Under the pieces are notes generated by a model. The model did no database searches, had not been told where the DNA came from, and saw nothing but the letters and a program-made list of their open reading frames with translations. A stretch of 64,000 bases of DNA from Candidatus Sumerlaeota bacterium (GTDB lineage Bacteria; Sumerlaeota; Sumerlaeia; Sumerlaeales; Sumerlaeaceae), in the NCBI GenBank assembly GCA_026398535.1, contig JAPLSQ010000121.1:1-64000 (forward strand). The letters are read 5' to 3'. Shown here piece by piece: positions 54,021 through 62,891 of the stretch. Both the position numbers and the translations under genes were made by a program. The first letter of the stretch is position 1, and the number at the start of each line of letters is the position of its first letter.

Positions 54021-54821
54021 ATGAAATTCGCCTTTTTATTGCCCATTTGCTGTCTGCTGACGGTTTTTTTCTGCGGGTGCCGCCGTGCGGTGAAGCCGGC
54101 GGCGGATCAAGTTCGCCAGACTCACACAGCCATGGCGGATGACCGGTCAACAACTCAGCCGGAGATCATTGGAAGCCTTATCATGTCGGGCAATCCTGTT
54201 CTGGTCGACACTTTTCCATTCATTGTTCTCCTGGCGCCGAACAACCAGATTCGCATCTATCCGCAGGGAGGCATACACAGCGAGGCAGTGGCTGGCGCGC
54301 GGGGAACCGTGATGATCGACAGCGCGGCAAGCGTTCCGGTCGCACTCAAGCGAAGCCCCAACAACAAGTATGTGTTTGCCTCATTCCCTTCCGCCATCAG
54401 CGCACCCACCACAGCAACCGTATCCATGAATGTCGGCGTAGGTGATTTGAAGACATTTGAGGCGGCAATCGCTGAAATTACGAACCTTGAGGACGATCTT
54501 GCCACAACTTCGGCCATTGCGGGAGGATCCCGCGATCAACTCTGGATTAATCTTAATGAGCAGGTGCGCAAACTTGAGGATGCCGTTGAATCCAACGACA
54601 CGGAAAAGCTGGTGATGATAACCCGGCAGATTGAATCCTATGCCAAAGCCTGCGCGGATTCATTTGGCGATTCGCAGGCCGCGCGTTTTGCCCCCATCCT
54701 ATCCGGATTCAAGGATGCGGTCGATCAAATGCAAACCGCCGTGGACAAAAATTCAACGGATGCATATGGCCCGATTCTTGAACTGATCAGAGACAAACTG
54801 GTTCGCTCGCTTGGGCAGTAA
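54021..54821 (+). CDS. Probable lipoprotein of unknown function
   Basis: A 266-residue protein with a lipoprotein-like N-terminus: hydrophobic segment 3-18 and FCGC with the candidate lipidated Cys at 20, followed by RR. The middle (about 50-135) is beta-rich. The last 110 residues form acidic helices (LEDDLATTSAIAGGSRDQLWINLNEQVRKLEDAVES ... FKDAVDQMQTAVDK), probably a helical bundle or coiled coil. No family is recognised. A strong extended -10 lies directly before the ATG. Confidence 0.7.
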   Translation: MKFAFLLPICCLLTVFFCGCRRAVKPAADQVRQTHTAMADDRSTTQPEIIGSLIMSGNPVLVDTFPFIVLLAPNNQIRIYPQGGIHSEAVAGARGTVMIDSAASVPVALKRSPNNKYVFASFPSAISAPTTATVSMNVGVGDLKTFEAAIAEITNLEDDLATTSAIAGGSRDQLWINLNEQVRKLEDAVESNDTEKLVMITRQIESYAKACADSFGDSQAARFAPILSGFKDAVDQMQTAVDKNSTDAYGPILELIRDKLVRSLGQ

Positions 54822-54887
54822 AGCTTGAGCGGCGGGTATTTCATCAACCGCATCCGCATGTCATGCCAATCGGGCGCTGACGATTCG

Positions 54888-55157
54888 CTATTTCAGCAAA
54901 TCCCACAAATGCTCGTCAGGGAGAAGATCAATATCAGCCCAGCTTTTGACCATGTAGAGAATCGCTATCACACCGGCCACAAAGATCGTGATCAATATCA
55001 ACACCATCACGGATCGCAAACCGAACGCCACGGCATGACCGGCATCGATACGATGGTGAGCGGACTGCTCACTCCCGGATTCACCATGATCTTTTTGACT
55101 GATGTTGTTGACGGGCGGGCAATCCGGATCGGCGGGAGTCTGCTCATCCTGGCTCAT
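54888..55157 (-). CDS. Small single-span membrane protein
   Basis: An 89-residue protein: a hydrophilic N-terminus of about 46 residues, one strong transmembrane helix (about 47-71, LRSVMVLILITIFVAGVIAILYM) and a short acidic tail. Codon choice is G/C at third positions like its neighbours. Its ATG overlaps the stop of the 67-residue ORF upstream as ATGA, a sign of coupled translation. No homologue is recognised. Confidence 0.6.
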   Translation of the reverse strand: MSQDEQTPADPDCPPVNNISQKDHGESGSEQSAHHRIDAGHAVAFGLRSVMVLILITIFVAGVIAILYMVKSWADIDLLPDEHLWDLLK

Positions 55158-55357
55158 TTGGCGTCAAATCCAGAACCATGACACGACTCTTCTGGAAACG
55201 GATCGCACGCATTTTCAAGGTTGCTGATCTTGCAGCGTCCCGTGATTTTCCATATCCTGCTTTCGGGCTCGATGCCGGCCAGCAATTTGGAATGGGTCAG
55301 CGCATGATCAAAAAGTCTGAATTCGCCATATGTGCGCCCGTACTGTGGATGAGCCAT
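55154..55357 (-). CDS. Small soluble ORF coupled to the membrane peptide
   Basis: A 67-residue ORF (start MAHPQYGRTYGEFRLFDHAL) with three cysteines in its second half and no hydrophobic segment. An in-frame stop lies 21 bases before the ATG, so the start is fixed. The ATGA overlap with the membrane peptide gene and the similar codon use support translation, but there is no clear ribosome site and no recognised family. Confidence 0.42.
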   Translation of the reverse strand: MAHPQYGRTYGEFRLFDHALTHSKLLAGIEPESRIWKITGRCKISNLENACDPFPEESCHGSGFDAK

Positions 55358-55441
55358 GATTTCAAGCGGGTCCGAATCTTAATCTATGCGTTTCACGCCT
55401 CATACACTTTTTATTTACCCGTTGATTGTTTGCGGGACACG

Positions 55442-56635
55442 TCAGACCCTTTTATTTACACACAACTGTTCCAGCGCTTCACAAAATAACGCGCCCCATT
55501 TGCGGCTGTCGAAATGATTCAGCACAAGGTCCCGGGCGGCTTGAGTCATTGCCGTCGTCTTTTCCGGATGTTCCAATATGTCAAGACACGCATCCGCAAA
55601 AGATTCCGGATCGTCAGCTATTCTCAGATGAACCCCATTCCTCACCCCGATTCCCTCACATCCCATCGACGTGGTGACAACGGGTGTGCCGGCGGCAAAA
55701 GCCTCGAGTATCTTCACACGTGTTCCGCCCCCGCTGAGCAAAGACGCCGCGAGCAAACGCGACTTTTTGAAGTAGGGCAGCGTGTCCGGCACCATCGGAC
55801 GCACCATGATATTGGAACTCGCCAGCCGCAATACAGGGGTACGCGGGGTTCCGCCGATCGATCCATAAGTGGTTTGCGGACGCCGGGCAAGTATCAGCGG
55901 CCAAATGTAACGGTGAAAATACAAAATCCCCTGTTCATTCGGAAAATAATTCATCGTCCCAATGATGGCGATTTCAGGATAGACCAGCGCCTGTTCCTCA
56001 GGCGTGAGACTCCGCTCGAAACGGGTTGGATCAACGCCATTGGGGATCGCAAGGCAGCGCCCCTTGATGCCCCATCGGCTGATGATATCCGCCTCGCGTT
56101 GCGAGCAGGTTGCGATGAGGTCGAAATTGCGGCAAAGCTCCATTTCCTCGCGCATAAGATGCCGCGCGTCTAACCGCCGATACCAGCCGCGCAGCGGATG
56201 TGTGTCCGTCTGCCCCGTGCGCATCATCACCTCGTACTCCAGGTTGTGAAGGTCAAGAATGCGCTTTGGTCCCGGGGCGACAGTCACCCATCCCATGTGT
56301 GTATAGTCGCTTATGGCGGCATCGAATTCCGCGCCATGCGCCATTGCCCATTGGTTCAGAGCCTTCGACTGGGCGCCGACGCGTATGTGAGCCCTGCCCG
56401 TGAAAAGTGAAATGATCTGTGCCTTGCGGCGCGAGTAATCCCGCGGAAATACGTTCACCGAACGGCACAGTTTGCCCACATTCGGCATGTGGCCCGTGAA
56501 TTCAACCTCCAGGCAGGCAAGGTGAATCTCGTGTTTCGCCGCCACGCCTTGCATGAGCTGAAAGACGCGCGTTGCCGCCCCAATCGGCGGATCAGGCACC
56601 CAGGGCGTCAGCCATAAAACCTTGAGCGGATTCAC
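55442..56635 (-). CDS. Glycosyltransferase family 4-like
   Basis: A 397-residue GT-B enzyme. The N-terminus KVLWLTPWVPDPPIGAATRVFQLMQGVA is typical of GT4, as are the acceptor-side PNGVDPTRF and the donor-binding GGGTRVKILEAFAAGTPVVTT. The GTG at 56635 is chosen because GGAGG lies seven bases upstream; it overlaps the stop of the flippase gene by four bases (GTGA). It is last in the polysaccharide operon. Sugar and linkage are unknown. Confidence 0.88.
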   Translation of the reverse strand: MNPLKVLWLTPWVPDPPIGAATRVFQLMQGVAAKHEIHLACLEVEFTGHMPNVGKLCRSVNVFPRDYSRRKAQIISLFTGRAHIRVGAQSKALNQWAMAHGAEFDAAISDYTHMGWVTVAPGPKRILDLHNLEYEVMMRTGQTDTHPLRGWYRRLDARHLMREEMELCRNFDLIATCSQREADIISRWGIKGRCLAIPNGVDPTRFERSLTPEEQALVYPEIAIIGTMNYFPNEQGILYFHRYIWPLILARRPQTTYGSIGGTPRTPVLRLASSNIMVRPMVPDTLPYFKKSRLLAASLLSGGGTRVKILEAFAAGTPVVTTSMGCEGIGVRNGVHLRIADDPESFADACLDILEHPEKTTAMTQAARDLVLNHFDSRKWGALFCEALEQLCVNKRV

Positions 56636-58071
56636 GGAGCAACCTCCATCGTGACATGATGGCCCGAAGATGCCATCCGCTGCGGCGGATATAACCACAT
56701 CAGGCCATAAAAAACACAGGCCATCACTCCCCCCCCGATGAACATTTTCCAAAATGCGCCGATTCCTGGTGATGACAATTTCATCACCAGCAATGCCGCC
56801 AGTCCCGCCACCAATGTGGCAAGCAACGCGCCGAATGGCCGGGCGGCAGCCAGCCAGATATCACCATAGGCAATCCCGACATTCATCCGGCATAATGCGC
56901 GGTAAATGAACAGTCCCGCCACCGACACGGAAATGCCCGTGCTGATGACAATGCCGGGGAGATCAAAAAAGGGAAGCAGCGCATAATCCAGCACCGCAGA
57001 CATGACTGTCAGCAGAATTTCATAACGCAATGCAACCGATGCGCGCCCGAGCGCCACAAGGATGGGCACCTGCACACCCTGCATGAGCTGGCCGGGAGCG
57101 CACAACGAGTACCATGCCAGTATTGCTCCCGTGCGTTGCGCGTCATCAGGGCCAAACTTGCCCCGCATATAAAGAAATTCGGCAATCGATTCGTGATAAA
57201 CAAGCGTAAACGCGGCGGCGGGAAGCACAATGAAGCATTGGAGGTTTACCAAATGCCTGAACACGAAGGACATTCTTGCGCGATGCGCCGGATCGTTGCA
57301 CAGTTTAACCTGCGAGACGGCGTGAGTCATCATGCCATAGCTTGTTGATATCATCACGCTGTCCGCAAGTGTCTGCGGCAGACGAACCACGGCAAGCGCC
57401 GCGCCAAGTATCGCAAGACCGCCGACCTTCCACCACGCGGCAAATGACTGATCGATCAATCCGGATGCCTGGGCATTGAAACTGGCCAGAAAAATGGGCA
57501 GAGAGGCTATCGCGAGTTGAACGATGGCGGGAGCGGCAATCAGGGGCGTTGAGCCGTCGCGCACGGATTGCATTGTGCCGTAATCGGTTTTTTCAGGAGC
57601 CCATTTCCGCCAGCCCACACGCGCGGCATACGTCTGGATCGCAAGAGACAGCGCCTGGCCGGCAAGCCCATAAATGACAAAATCCATGACTTGCGGCGCG
57701 GGTGCGATCATCGCGCGCGCCAACATAAAGACCGCGGGCAGCATATTGGCGAGACACGAGACCGCGAACCGCCCGAAATATATCAGCAGCTGGCCCTGAA
57801 GAATCGTCCAGCCCATGATTAATCCCCACCCGCCGATCACACCCGTCATAATAAGGGGAAGGTTTTTGCCATACCGCCCGCTCTCGGAGGCCTGAAAACC
57901 GACGGTTGCCATCAGCGCCGCGGGCATCATGGCCAGCAGAAACGCGTCATACGCGGCTCCCGCGCCCAGCGTCGAGGTCATGACCATGCGCACCAGAAAC
58001 TGCGCGAACAGCGATAATGCCGTCAGCCCAAATGCGAGAAATGCGTGGCGTGGTCTGAATTGATGGGCCAT
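56632..58071 (-). CDS. MurJ/MviN-like lipid-linked oligosaccharide flippase
   Basis: A 479-residue polytopic protein with about 12-14 transmembrane helices of the MOP exporter superfamily, nearest to MurJ/MviN by segments such as VRMVMTSTLGAGAAYDAFLLAMMPAAL and YMRGKFGPDDAQRTGAILAWYSLCAPGQLMQGV. In this operon it most likely flips the polysaccharide repeat unit (Wzx role) rather than lipid II, which is inference. It starts three bases after the initiating transferase gene. Confidence 0.85.
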   Translation of the reverse strand: MAHQFRPRHAFLAFGLTALSLFAQFLVRMVMTSTLGAGAAYDAFLLAMMPAALMATVGFQASESGRYGKNLPLIMTGVIGGWGLIMGWTILQGQLLIYFGRFAVSCLANMLPAVFMLARAMIAPAPQVMDFVIYGLAGQALSLAIQTYAARVGWRKWAPEKTDYGTMQSVRDGSTPLIAAPAIVQLAIASLPIFLASFNAQASGLIDQSFAAWWKVGGLAILGAALAVVRLPQTLADSVMISTSYGMMTHAVSQVKLCNDPAHRARMSFVFRHLVNLQCFIVLPAAAFTLVYHESIAEFLYMRGKFGPDDAQRTGAILAWYSLCAPGQLMQGVQVPILVALGRASVALRYEILLTVMSAVLDYALLPFFDLPGIVISTGISVSVAGLFIYRALCRMNVGIAYGDIWLAAARPFGALLATLVAGLAALLVMKLSSPGIGAFWKMFIGGGVMACVFYGLMWLYPPQRMASSGHHVTMEVAP

Positions 58072-58074
58072 GCG

Positions 58075-58860
58075 TCAGAACGCCCCTGATCCGCGCAACA
58101 CCACTGGAATTGTCCTGATGATAAGGCTTATGTCATAAAACACATCCTGGCGCATGACATAGCCCACATCCAGGCGCACCTGGTCGCGGAAACCTATCGC
58201 GCTGCGCCCGCTCACCTGCCAAAGGCATGTCAAGCCGGGGATGACATTCAGGCGTTCCCAGGCGTCGCTGTCATAAAACACCACCTCGCCGGGAACCGGC
58301 GGGCGCGGCCCCACAAGCGACATGTCGCCGCGCAGAACATTATAAAACTGCGGAATCTCATCGATGCTGAACTTGCGGATAAAGCGTCCGACACGTGTGA
58401 TGCGCGGATCATTCTTCATTTTGAAAATCACGCCATCGGTGCTTTCATTATGCTTGAGCAACTCCGCCTTCAGCTTTTCGGCATCAATCACCATGGAGCG
58501 GAACTTGTAAAAATCGAATTCCCGTCCGCCGGAGCCAACCCTTCGCTGCCTGAAAAACACAGGACCTTTGCTCTCCAACTTTATGGCAATAGCTGTCACC
58601 AGAAAAACCGGCGAGAGGATGATGAGCGCCAGCAACGACACCACGATATCCATCAGGCGTTTCAGGAATGCCCCGAAAGATGAATGCATGGACAGAAAAA
58701 ACATGAAAGGACGGCGATAACGAAGACGCAGACGATACCAGTTTTTATCAATCTGGCCTGTGACTGGATCACATAGTTCCATGAACGGACTCTTGTTTTC
58801 CCCATCGGTGCGGACAAGTCCGCCCGCTCCCCCGCTTGCTTGGGTTGATAAAGCGCTCAT
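58075..58860 (-). CDS. Initiating sugar-1-phosphate transferase (polyprenyl-phosphate)
   Basis: A 261-residue monotopic transferase that loads the first sugar-phosphate onto undecaprenyl phosphate. All family blocks are present: KRLMDIVVSLLALIILSP membrane hairpin, FFRQRRVGSGGREFDFYKFRSMV, RVGRFIRKFSIDEIPQFYNVLRGDMSLVGPRPP, and PGLTCLWQVSGRSAIGF near the end. No polytopic N-terminal domain, so it is a short PglC-like form. GGAG lies eight bases before the ATG. It sits just downstream of the WecG-type gene. Confidence 0.93.
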   Translation of the reverse strand: MSALSTQASGGAGGLVRTDGENKSPFMELCDPVTGQIDKNWYRLRLRYRRPFMFFLSMHSSFGAFLKRLMDIVVSLLALIILSPVFLVTAIAIKLESKGPVFFRQRRVGSGGREFDFYKFRSMVIDAEKLKAELLKHNESTDGVIFKMKNDPRITRVGRFIRKFSIDEIPQFYNVLRGDMSLVGPRPPVPGEVVFYDSDAWERLNVIPGLTCLWQVSGRSAIGFRDQVRLDVGYVMRQDVFYDISLIIRTIPVVLRGSGAF

Positions 58861-58879
58861 GATTCAAATCTCCGCCGAG

Positions 58880-60178
58880 TCATATTCTTGTTCCTTTGCG
58901 TTCCTGTGACCGTCTCCATTTGAGCGCGCGGAAAACGAATATGTTATTGCCGATAATATAGCGGCGCCACAGGCGGCGCGGCTCCTGCATCATCCGGAAA
59001 AACCATTCCAGCCCGCATTGCCGCATCCATAGCGGCGCGCGCTTGTTCTTGCCGCCGAGAAAATCCAGCACGCCACCCATCGACATCGCCAGCGGAACGT
59101 GAAGGCGGTTGAGGTTGCGGGCCGCCCACAGCTCCTGCCGCGGTGTGCCCATGCCCAGCACAAGCACCTGTGCGCCCGACCTGTTGATGCCATCCGCAAG
59201 CGCCGGCTCATCCGCAAAGCTGAAATACCCGTTGTGCCTGCCCGCGATAATCACATCAGGATACATGCGCGCGATATTCTCACAGGCGCGATCCAGCACG
59301 GTTTGCTCGGCGCCGAGAAGGTAAATCGCCCAGCCTTCTTGCCCGAGGGCGCTCATCAAAGACGGAAAAAGGTCTGTCCCGTTCAAATTCTTGCGCAAGC
59401 GCCCTCCGGCCATGCGCAGGGCGAATTTCACCCCGATCCCGTCGGGAAGCACGAAATCTGCCTGTTTTAGAACACGCATATAGTCCGGATTGTCGGTTGC
59501 CAGGTTGAAATTATGCGCGTTCACGAAACACGCATGGGCGGGACGCAACGAGAGATCGTCTGACGCTGCCAGTTCCTCAAGCTTCTTCTGTCCGTTTTTC
59601 TGTGTCGGATGGGCTTTGACCGTGTCCACAAGGGTTGTGATGATCGATGAAACCCCTGCATTGTTGACAATCACATCGAACAGGTTGAAGTAAACTTTTT
59701 CCTGAGCGGTCCTCTCCTCGCGCGCGATGCTGCGAATCCACAGCGAGCGCAACAGCAGGATCATATCGCTCAACGGCCCCATGCGTTTCAAGTATGCCAG
59801 GTTCAGTTCGTCATCGTTGATCTCCATGTTCATGCGCTGGCACAGGCGTTTCTCGCTGATCAAACCCTTCGGTATGGCAATACAGCCTGCGGGTTTATCC
59901 GCTGAGCGGCGCATCGCTTGGGGCATCGTTTTCAAGCATTCGCCGCGCTGACAATAAAATGCGGTTGAAGGCCCCACAAGCGTGCGCCGTCCCGAAATCA
60001 GCAAACGCCCGGAACGTATGAAACGGGCGCGCGCGCCAGAACAACCCAGCATTTTCATAAACATGGCCGACACGCGCAGGATCATGGCGGCCGCATAGTC
60101 ACATAAACGCTTTGGCGCAAGATACCACCGCTGGAGCGTGGACAAGTGATATGAAATATGGCTCTCTTGCAAATTCAA
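58880..60178 (-). CDS. WecG/TagA/CpsF glycosyltransferase fused to an eroded initiating-transferase module
   Basis: A 432-residue fusion. The C-terminal 260 residues are a WecG/TagA/CpsF (GT26) enzyme: NNAGVSSIITTLV, VNAHNFNLA, LPDGIGVKFALRMAG, GTDLFPSL, LGMGTPRQELWAARN. The N-terminal 150 residues keep pieces of an initiating sugar transferase (PKRLCDYAAAMIL, then SGRRTLVGPS and KPAGCIAIPKGLISEKRLCQRMNM) but lack the catalytic middle with the KFRSM block. The start is TTG at 60178; the next ATG is at 60085. The GT26 domain likely adds a ManNAc-type or glucose residue to a lipid-linked sugar. Confidence 0.85.
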   Translation of the reverse strand: MNLQESHISYHLSTLQRWYLAPKRLCDYAAAMILRVSAMFMKMLGCSGARARFIRSGRLLISGRRTLVGPSTAFYCQRGECLKTMPQAMRRSADKPAGCIAIPKGLISEKRLCQRMNMEINDDELNLAYLKRMGPLSDMILLLRSLWIRSIAREERTAQEKVYFNLFDVIVNNAGVSSIITTLVDTVKAHPTQKNGQKKLEELAASDDLSLRPAHACFVNAHNFNLATDNPDYMRVLKQADFVLPDGIGVKFALRMAGGRLRKNLNGTDLFPSLMSALGQEGWAIYLLGAEQTVLDRACENIARMYPDVIIAGRHNGYFSFADEPALADGINRSGAQVLVLGMGTPRQELWAARNLNRLHVPLAMSMGGVLDFLGGKNKRAPLWMRQCGLEWFFRMMQEPRRLWRRYIIGNNIFVFRALKWRRSQERKGTRI

Positions 60179-60186
60179 CGTTAATT

Positions 60187-60216
60187 ATTATAAAAGTTCA
60201 AAAACTGCAAGTGCAA
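60187..60216 (-). promoter_or_regulatory. Sigma-70-like promoter of the WecG-type gene
   Basis: On the minus strand, TTGCAC (60216-60211) and a perfect TATAAT (60192-60187) are 18 bases apart. The -10 ends eight bases before the TTG start at 60178, so the transcript would be nearly leaderless, or the true start is the ATG at 60085. It also marks an internal promoter within the polysaccharide locus. Confidence 0.5.
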
Positions 60217-60283
60217 ATCTTCTTTTCACAAGCATAGTTGGATTGTGGACGGGATCAGACAATCAACATATGTCTGAAAAGCA

Positions 60284-61471
60284 TCAGTTTGCGGGAACTT
60301 GCATCCGCAACAAATGATGCAGGAAATCGCGCCAGCGTTCGGTCTGACGCGCCATATTGAATTCTTCACACACCAATTGCCGCGCGCCCATCCCAAGCCT
60401 GCGGCGCAAAACGCTGTCTTTGAGCAGGGGGAAAAGCGCATCGGCAAATGATTTTTCATCATCGGATCGGAACAGAAATCCTGTCACATCCGGCACGACA
60501 ATATCAGGAATCCCGCCAACCTGACTGCCGATAAGAGGCAAACCTGCCGCTCCGGCCTCGGCCAGCGCCAACGGGCCGGCTTCCTTGCGGCTCGCAAGAA
60601 CCGCGAAATCGCTGATGGCCAGCCATGGATGGACATCTGTTTGATCGCCGGCAAAAACAACCTGCCGTTCAAGGCCAAGTTCCCGGCATTGCGCATGCAA
60701 TTTTTCCGTATACTCCGGCGCGTGAGGAGCCGTCCCCCCGACAAACAACATGGCGACCCGGCGTCCCCGTTGATTCAACTCGCTCAGCCCGCGCAGAATC
60801 ACCCCATGGTTCTTGATCGGATCGAGCCTCGCCACACAAACGCCGGCAAGCTCCGCGTCCCCGATCCCCAGTTCAGCCCGCCGGAGCATGATTTCATCAT
60901 GACTGGCACTCTCAGGCACAACGCGTTCGCAATCGATGCCGTTGCGGATAAGACACAAATGATCACTCGGAAAACCCATCCCGCGAAACGCCGCCACGCT
61001 TTCATTCGATATGCAGACAATCCGGGTTCGCGCGCGCAACAGCGCGCGACTGCCCAGAAATTGCTTCACCCTCTGCCGCGGCGGCAAAAAAAGCGGGAAG
61101 CTCTGCTGGCACATCCAGCCAAATGGCAAACCCAGCCGCCTTACAATGCCCGCGGCGCGCACGGATGACCGCACCGTAAACGAAAGAACAGCCGCTGGCG
61201 ACAGTTCCTCCATCCATCTGCTCATCTCGCGCAAGCCCCGATATTGCGCACAAGCCGTGGACAAGGTGACTGCATCGGGCAGACGGAATAAACGCGTTTC
61301 ATCAAACATCCCGAGTTCATCCGGCTGAAGGATACCCGCATCCTGACCCCAAATGATTCCCAATCGCGGATCGGCAAACTCACGGGCAAGCCTGGCGACA
61401 CGCAAGAGCATCGTTTCGCCGCCGCCGCGGTATTCAAAATGGTCATGCAGGATTAAGAGCAGGGGGCGCAT
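60284..61471 (-). CDS. Glycosyltransferase family 4
   Basis: A 395-residue GT-B enzyme. It begins LLLILHDHFEYRGGGETMLLRVARLA (glycine-rich acceptor loop) and carries the GT4 donor region: IRNGIDCERVVPE, GVCVARLDPIKNHGVILRGL, and the EX7E-like stretch EAGPLALAEAGAAGLPLIGSQVGGIPDIV. The ATG at 61471 lies inside the end of the ligase gene (29-base overlap), which suggests coupled translation. It adds one sugar to the lipid-linked repeat unit; identity unknown. Confidence 0.92.
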   Translation of the reverse strand: MRPLLLILHDHFEYRGGGETMLLRVARLAREFADPRLGIIWGQDAGILQPDELGMFDETRLFRLPDAVTLSTACAQYRGLREMSRWMEELSPAAVLSFTVRSSVRAAGIVRRLGLPFGWMCQQSFPLFLPPRQRVKQFLGSRALLRARTRIVCISNESVAAFRGMGFPSDHLCLIRNGIDCERVVPESASHDEIMLRRAELGIGDAELAGVCVARLDPIKNHGVILRGLSELNQRGRRVAMLFVGGTAPHAPEYTEKLHAQCRELGLERQVVFAGDQTDVHPWLAISDFAVLASRKEAGPLALAEAGAAGLPLIGSQVGGIPDIVVPDVTGFLFRSDDEKSFADALFPLLKDSVLRRRLGMGARQLVCEEFNMARQTERWRDFLHHLLRMQVPAN

Positions 61472-62891
61472 AGGGCTTTTTCTTTATTTGGCGCGGGAGC
61501 GGTCTTGGCAGATACTTCATCCGGTAAAGAGCCGTGGGGATGGCAACGATCACGCCCATGACGATCGAGTTGCGGAAAAAGAAAAGCTGGAGATCATAAT
61601 ATCCCACAACAAGCCAGTTCGTGACGGATAAAACCGCGCATAAAGCCGTGGCTCGCTGCCAGGGCACTTCCAGCAGGCGCCAATATATCGTCAACTGCGC
61701 CACAAGCGACACAAAGAATGTCAGAAAGATGAAATATCCTATCGTGCCCGTCGCCGAGTGAACAAGCAACACCTGGTTGTGAGTGATATAAACCGCATAC
61801 CCGAAATTCAACTTGTCCAGTGTGATGAGTTGCAAATACCTGACTCCCAGTCCCGTTCCCATGATCGGATTCGCGCGGATCGTGTGCCTGAGGTTATACC
61901 GTTCGGCTTTTCTATAGAAACTTGAGCGGTCCGTATCCTCCTTGAGCAATTCAGCATGGACGCCCTGTTTCAAACCCTTTATGGGCGAAGTCAACGCGTT
62001 TGTCGGTCCAAACCAGCCAAATGCGACATATATGAAGGCCAGCGCCACGCCAATTTGCAGAATGAGCAGGCGGCGCCGGATCGTCTGGGGGCTGGTCAAC
62101 AGGAACATGATTCCGATGCCGATCATAAATGTGGCGTAATTTACGCGTCGCTCGTTCCAGGCGATGGCCAGCAAGATAATTGGGAATACCGCCCATAAAA
62201 GATTGCGGTAACGCGGGGGATATCGCAGGAAGAATGTGGCAATGGTAAACCAAGCGGCATAAAGCGCGAAGCTCGTCTCCTCGTGGGCGGCATACGCCTC
62301 GACGGTTCCCGCCGGCGCGCCGCTCAGGCCGTGACGGAAGATGAGTTGGAATGCTTTGACGAGACACATGACAACGAGGATGCCAACGGCCACGGCGCAA
62401 TCCCGCCGCCGGCGCAACAGGTGCGTGGCCAAATAGGATACCAACAGAAAATAGAAAACGGGCCTGAGTATCCAAAGCGCAACCTTCCAGTTGCCTTGGT
62501 TGACAACGCCCCACACGATCGACACCACCATCCACAAAAAATAGATGCTGCCGAAAATCGTCACAGCGCCCAGCCTGAAAGCTCCATGCGGCCGGCTCAG
62601 GCGTTGAAGCACATGCCCGATGAAAATGAAAACAAGCAGGACCTCAATGGGATTGAACTTCAGCGCGGGAATGCCAAGCGTGATGTTGAAATTGTCATAC
62701 AAGGCGGGAAGGAACGTGACGACAAGATTGCCGTTGGGATCAGTCTGGGGGTAATGCTCACAAAGAAGCATCAGCGCGAACAACACCATGAGTGCCACGC
62801 GGGGGCGCAACACAATGGCCAAACCGGCAACAATGGCGATGAGCGTTCCAAAAATGCCGACGGCAACATAAGTCAGGATATCAGATGACAT
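61443..62891 (-). CDS. O-antigen ligase / Wzy-type polymerase
   Basis: A 482-residue membrane protein with about 11-12 transmembrane helices and a long periplasmic loop (about 275-345) bearing FYRKAERYNLRHTIRANPIMGTGLGVRYLQL and ITHNQVLLVHSATGTIGY, the conserved GxGxG and HN features of the Wzy_C / O-antigen ligase family. It either polymerises repeat units or ligates them to lipid A-core. It overlaps the chain-length gene by 11 bases and the following GT4 by 29. Confidence 0.87.
   Translation of the reverse strand: MSSDILTYVAVGIFGTLIAIVAGLAIVLRPRVALMVLFALMLLCEHYPQTDPNGNLVVTFLPALYDNFNITLGIPALKFNPIEVLLVFIFIGHVLQRLSRPHGAFRLGAVTIFGSIYFLWMVVSIVWGVVNQGNWKVALWILRPVFYFLLVSYLATHLLRRRRDCAVAVGILVVMCLVKAFQLIFRHGLSGAPAGTVEAYAAHEETSFALYAAWFTIATFFLRYPPRYRNLLWAVFPIILLAIAWNERRVNYATFMIGIGIMFLLTSPQTIRRRLLILQIGVALAFIYVAFGWFGPTNALTSPIKGLKQGVHAELLKEDTDRSSFYRKAERYNLRHTIRANPIMGTGLGVRYLQLITLDKLNFGYAVYITHNQVLLVHSATGTIGYFIFLTFFVSLVAQLTIYWRLLEVPWQRATALCAVLSVTNWLVVGYYDLQLFFFRNSIVMGVIVAIPTALYRMKYLPRPLPRQIKKKPYAPPALNPA

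Noticed and set aside
55178-55489. 103-codon + strand ORF opposite the small coupled pair
   Set aside because: It runs into the end of the glycosyltransferase gene on the other strand and has no coding-like features; the ATGA-coupled minus ORFs explain the region better.
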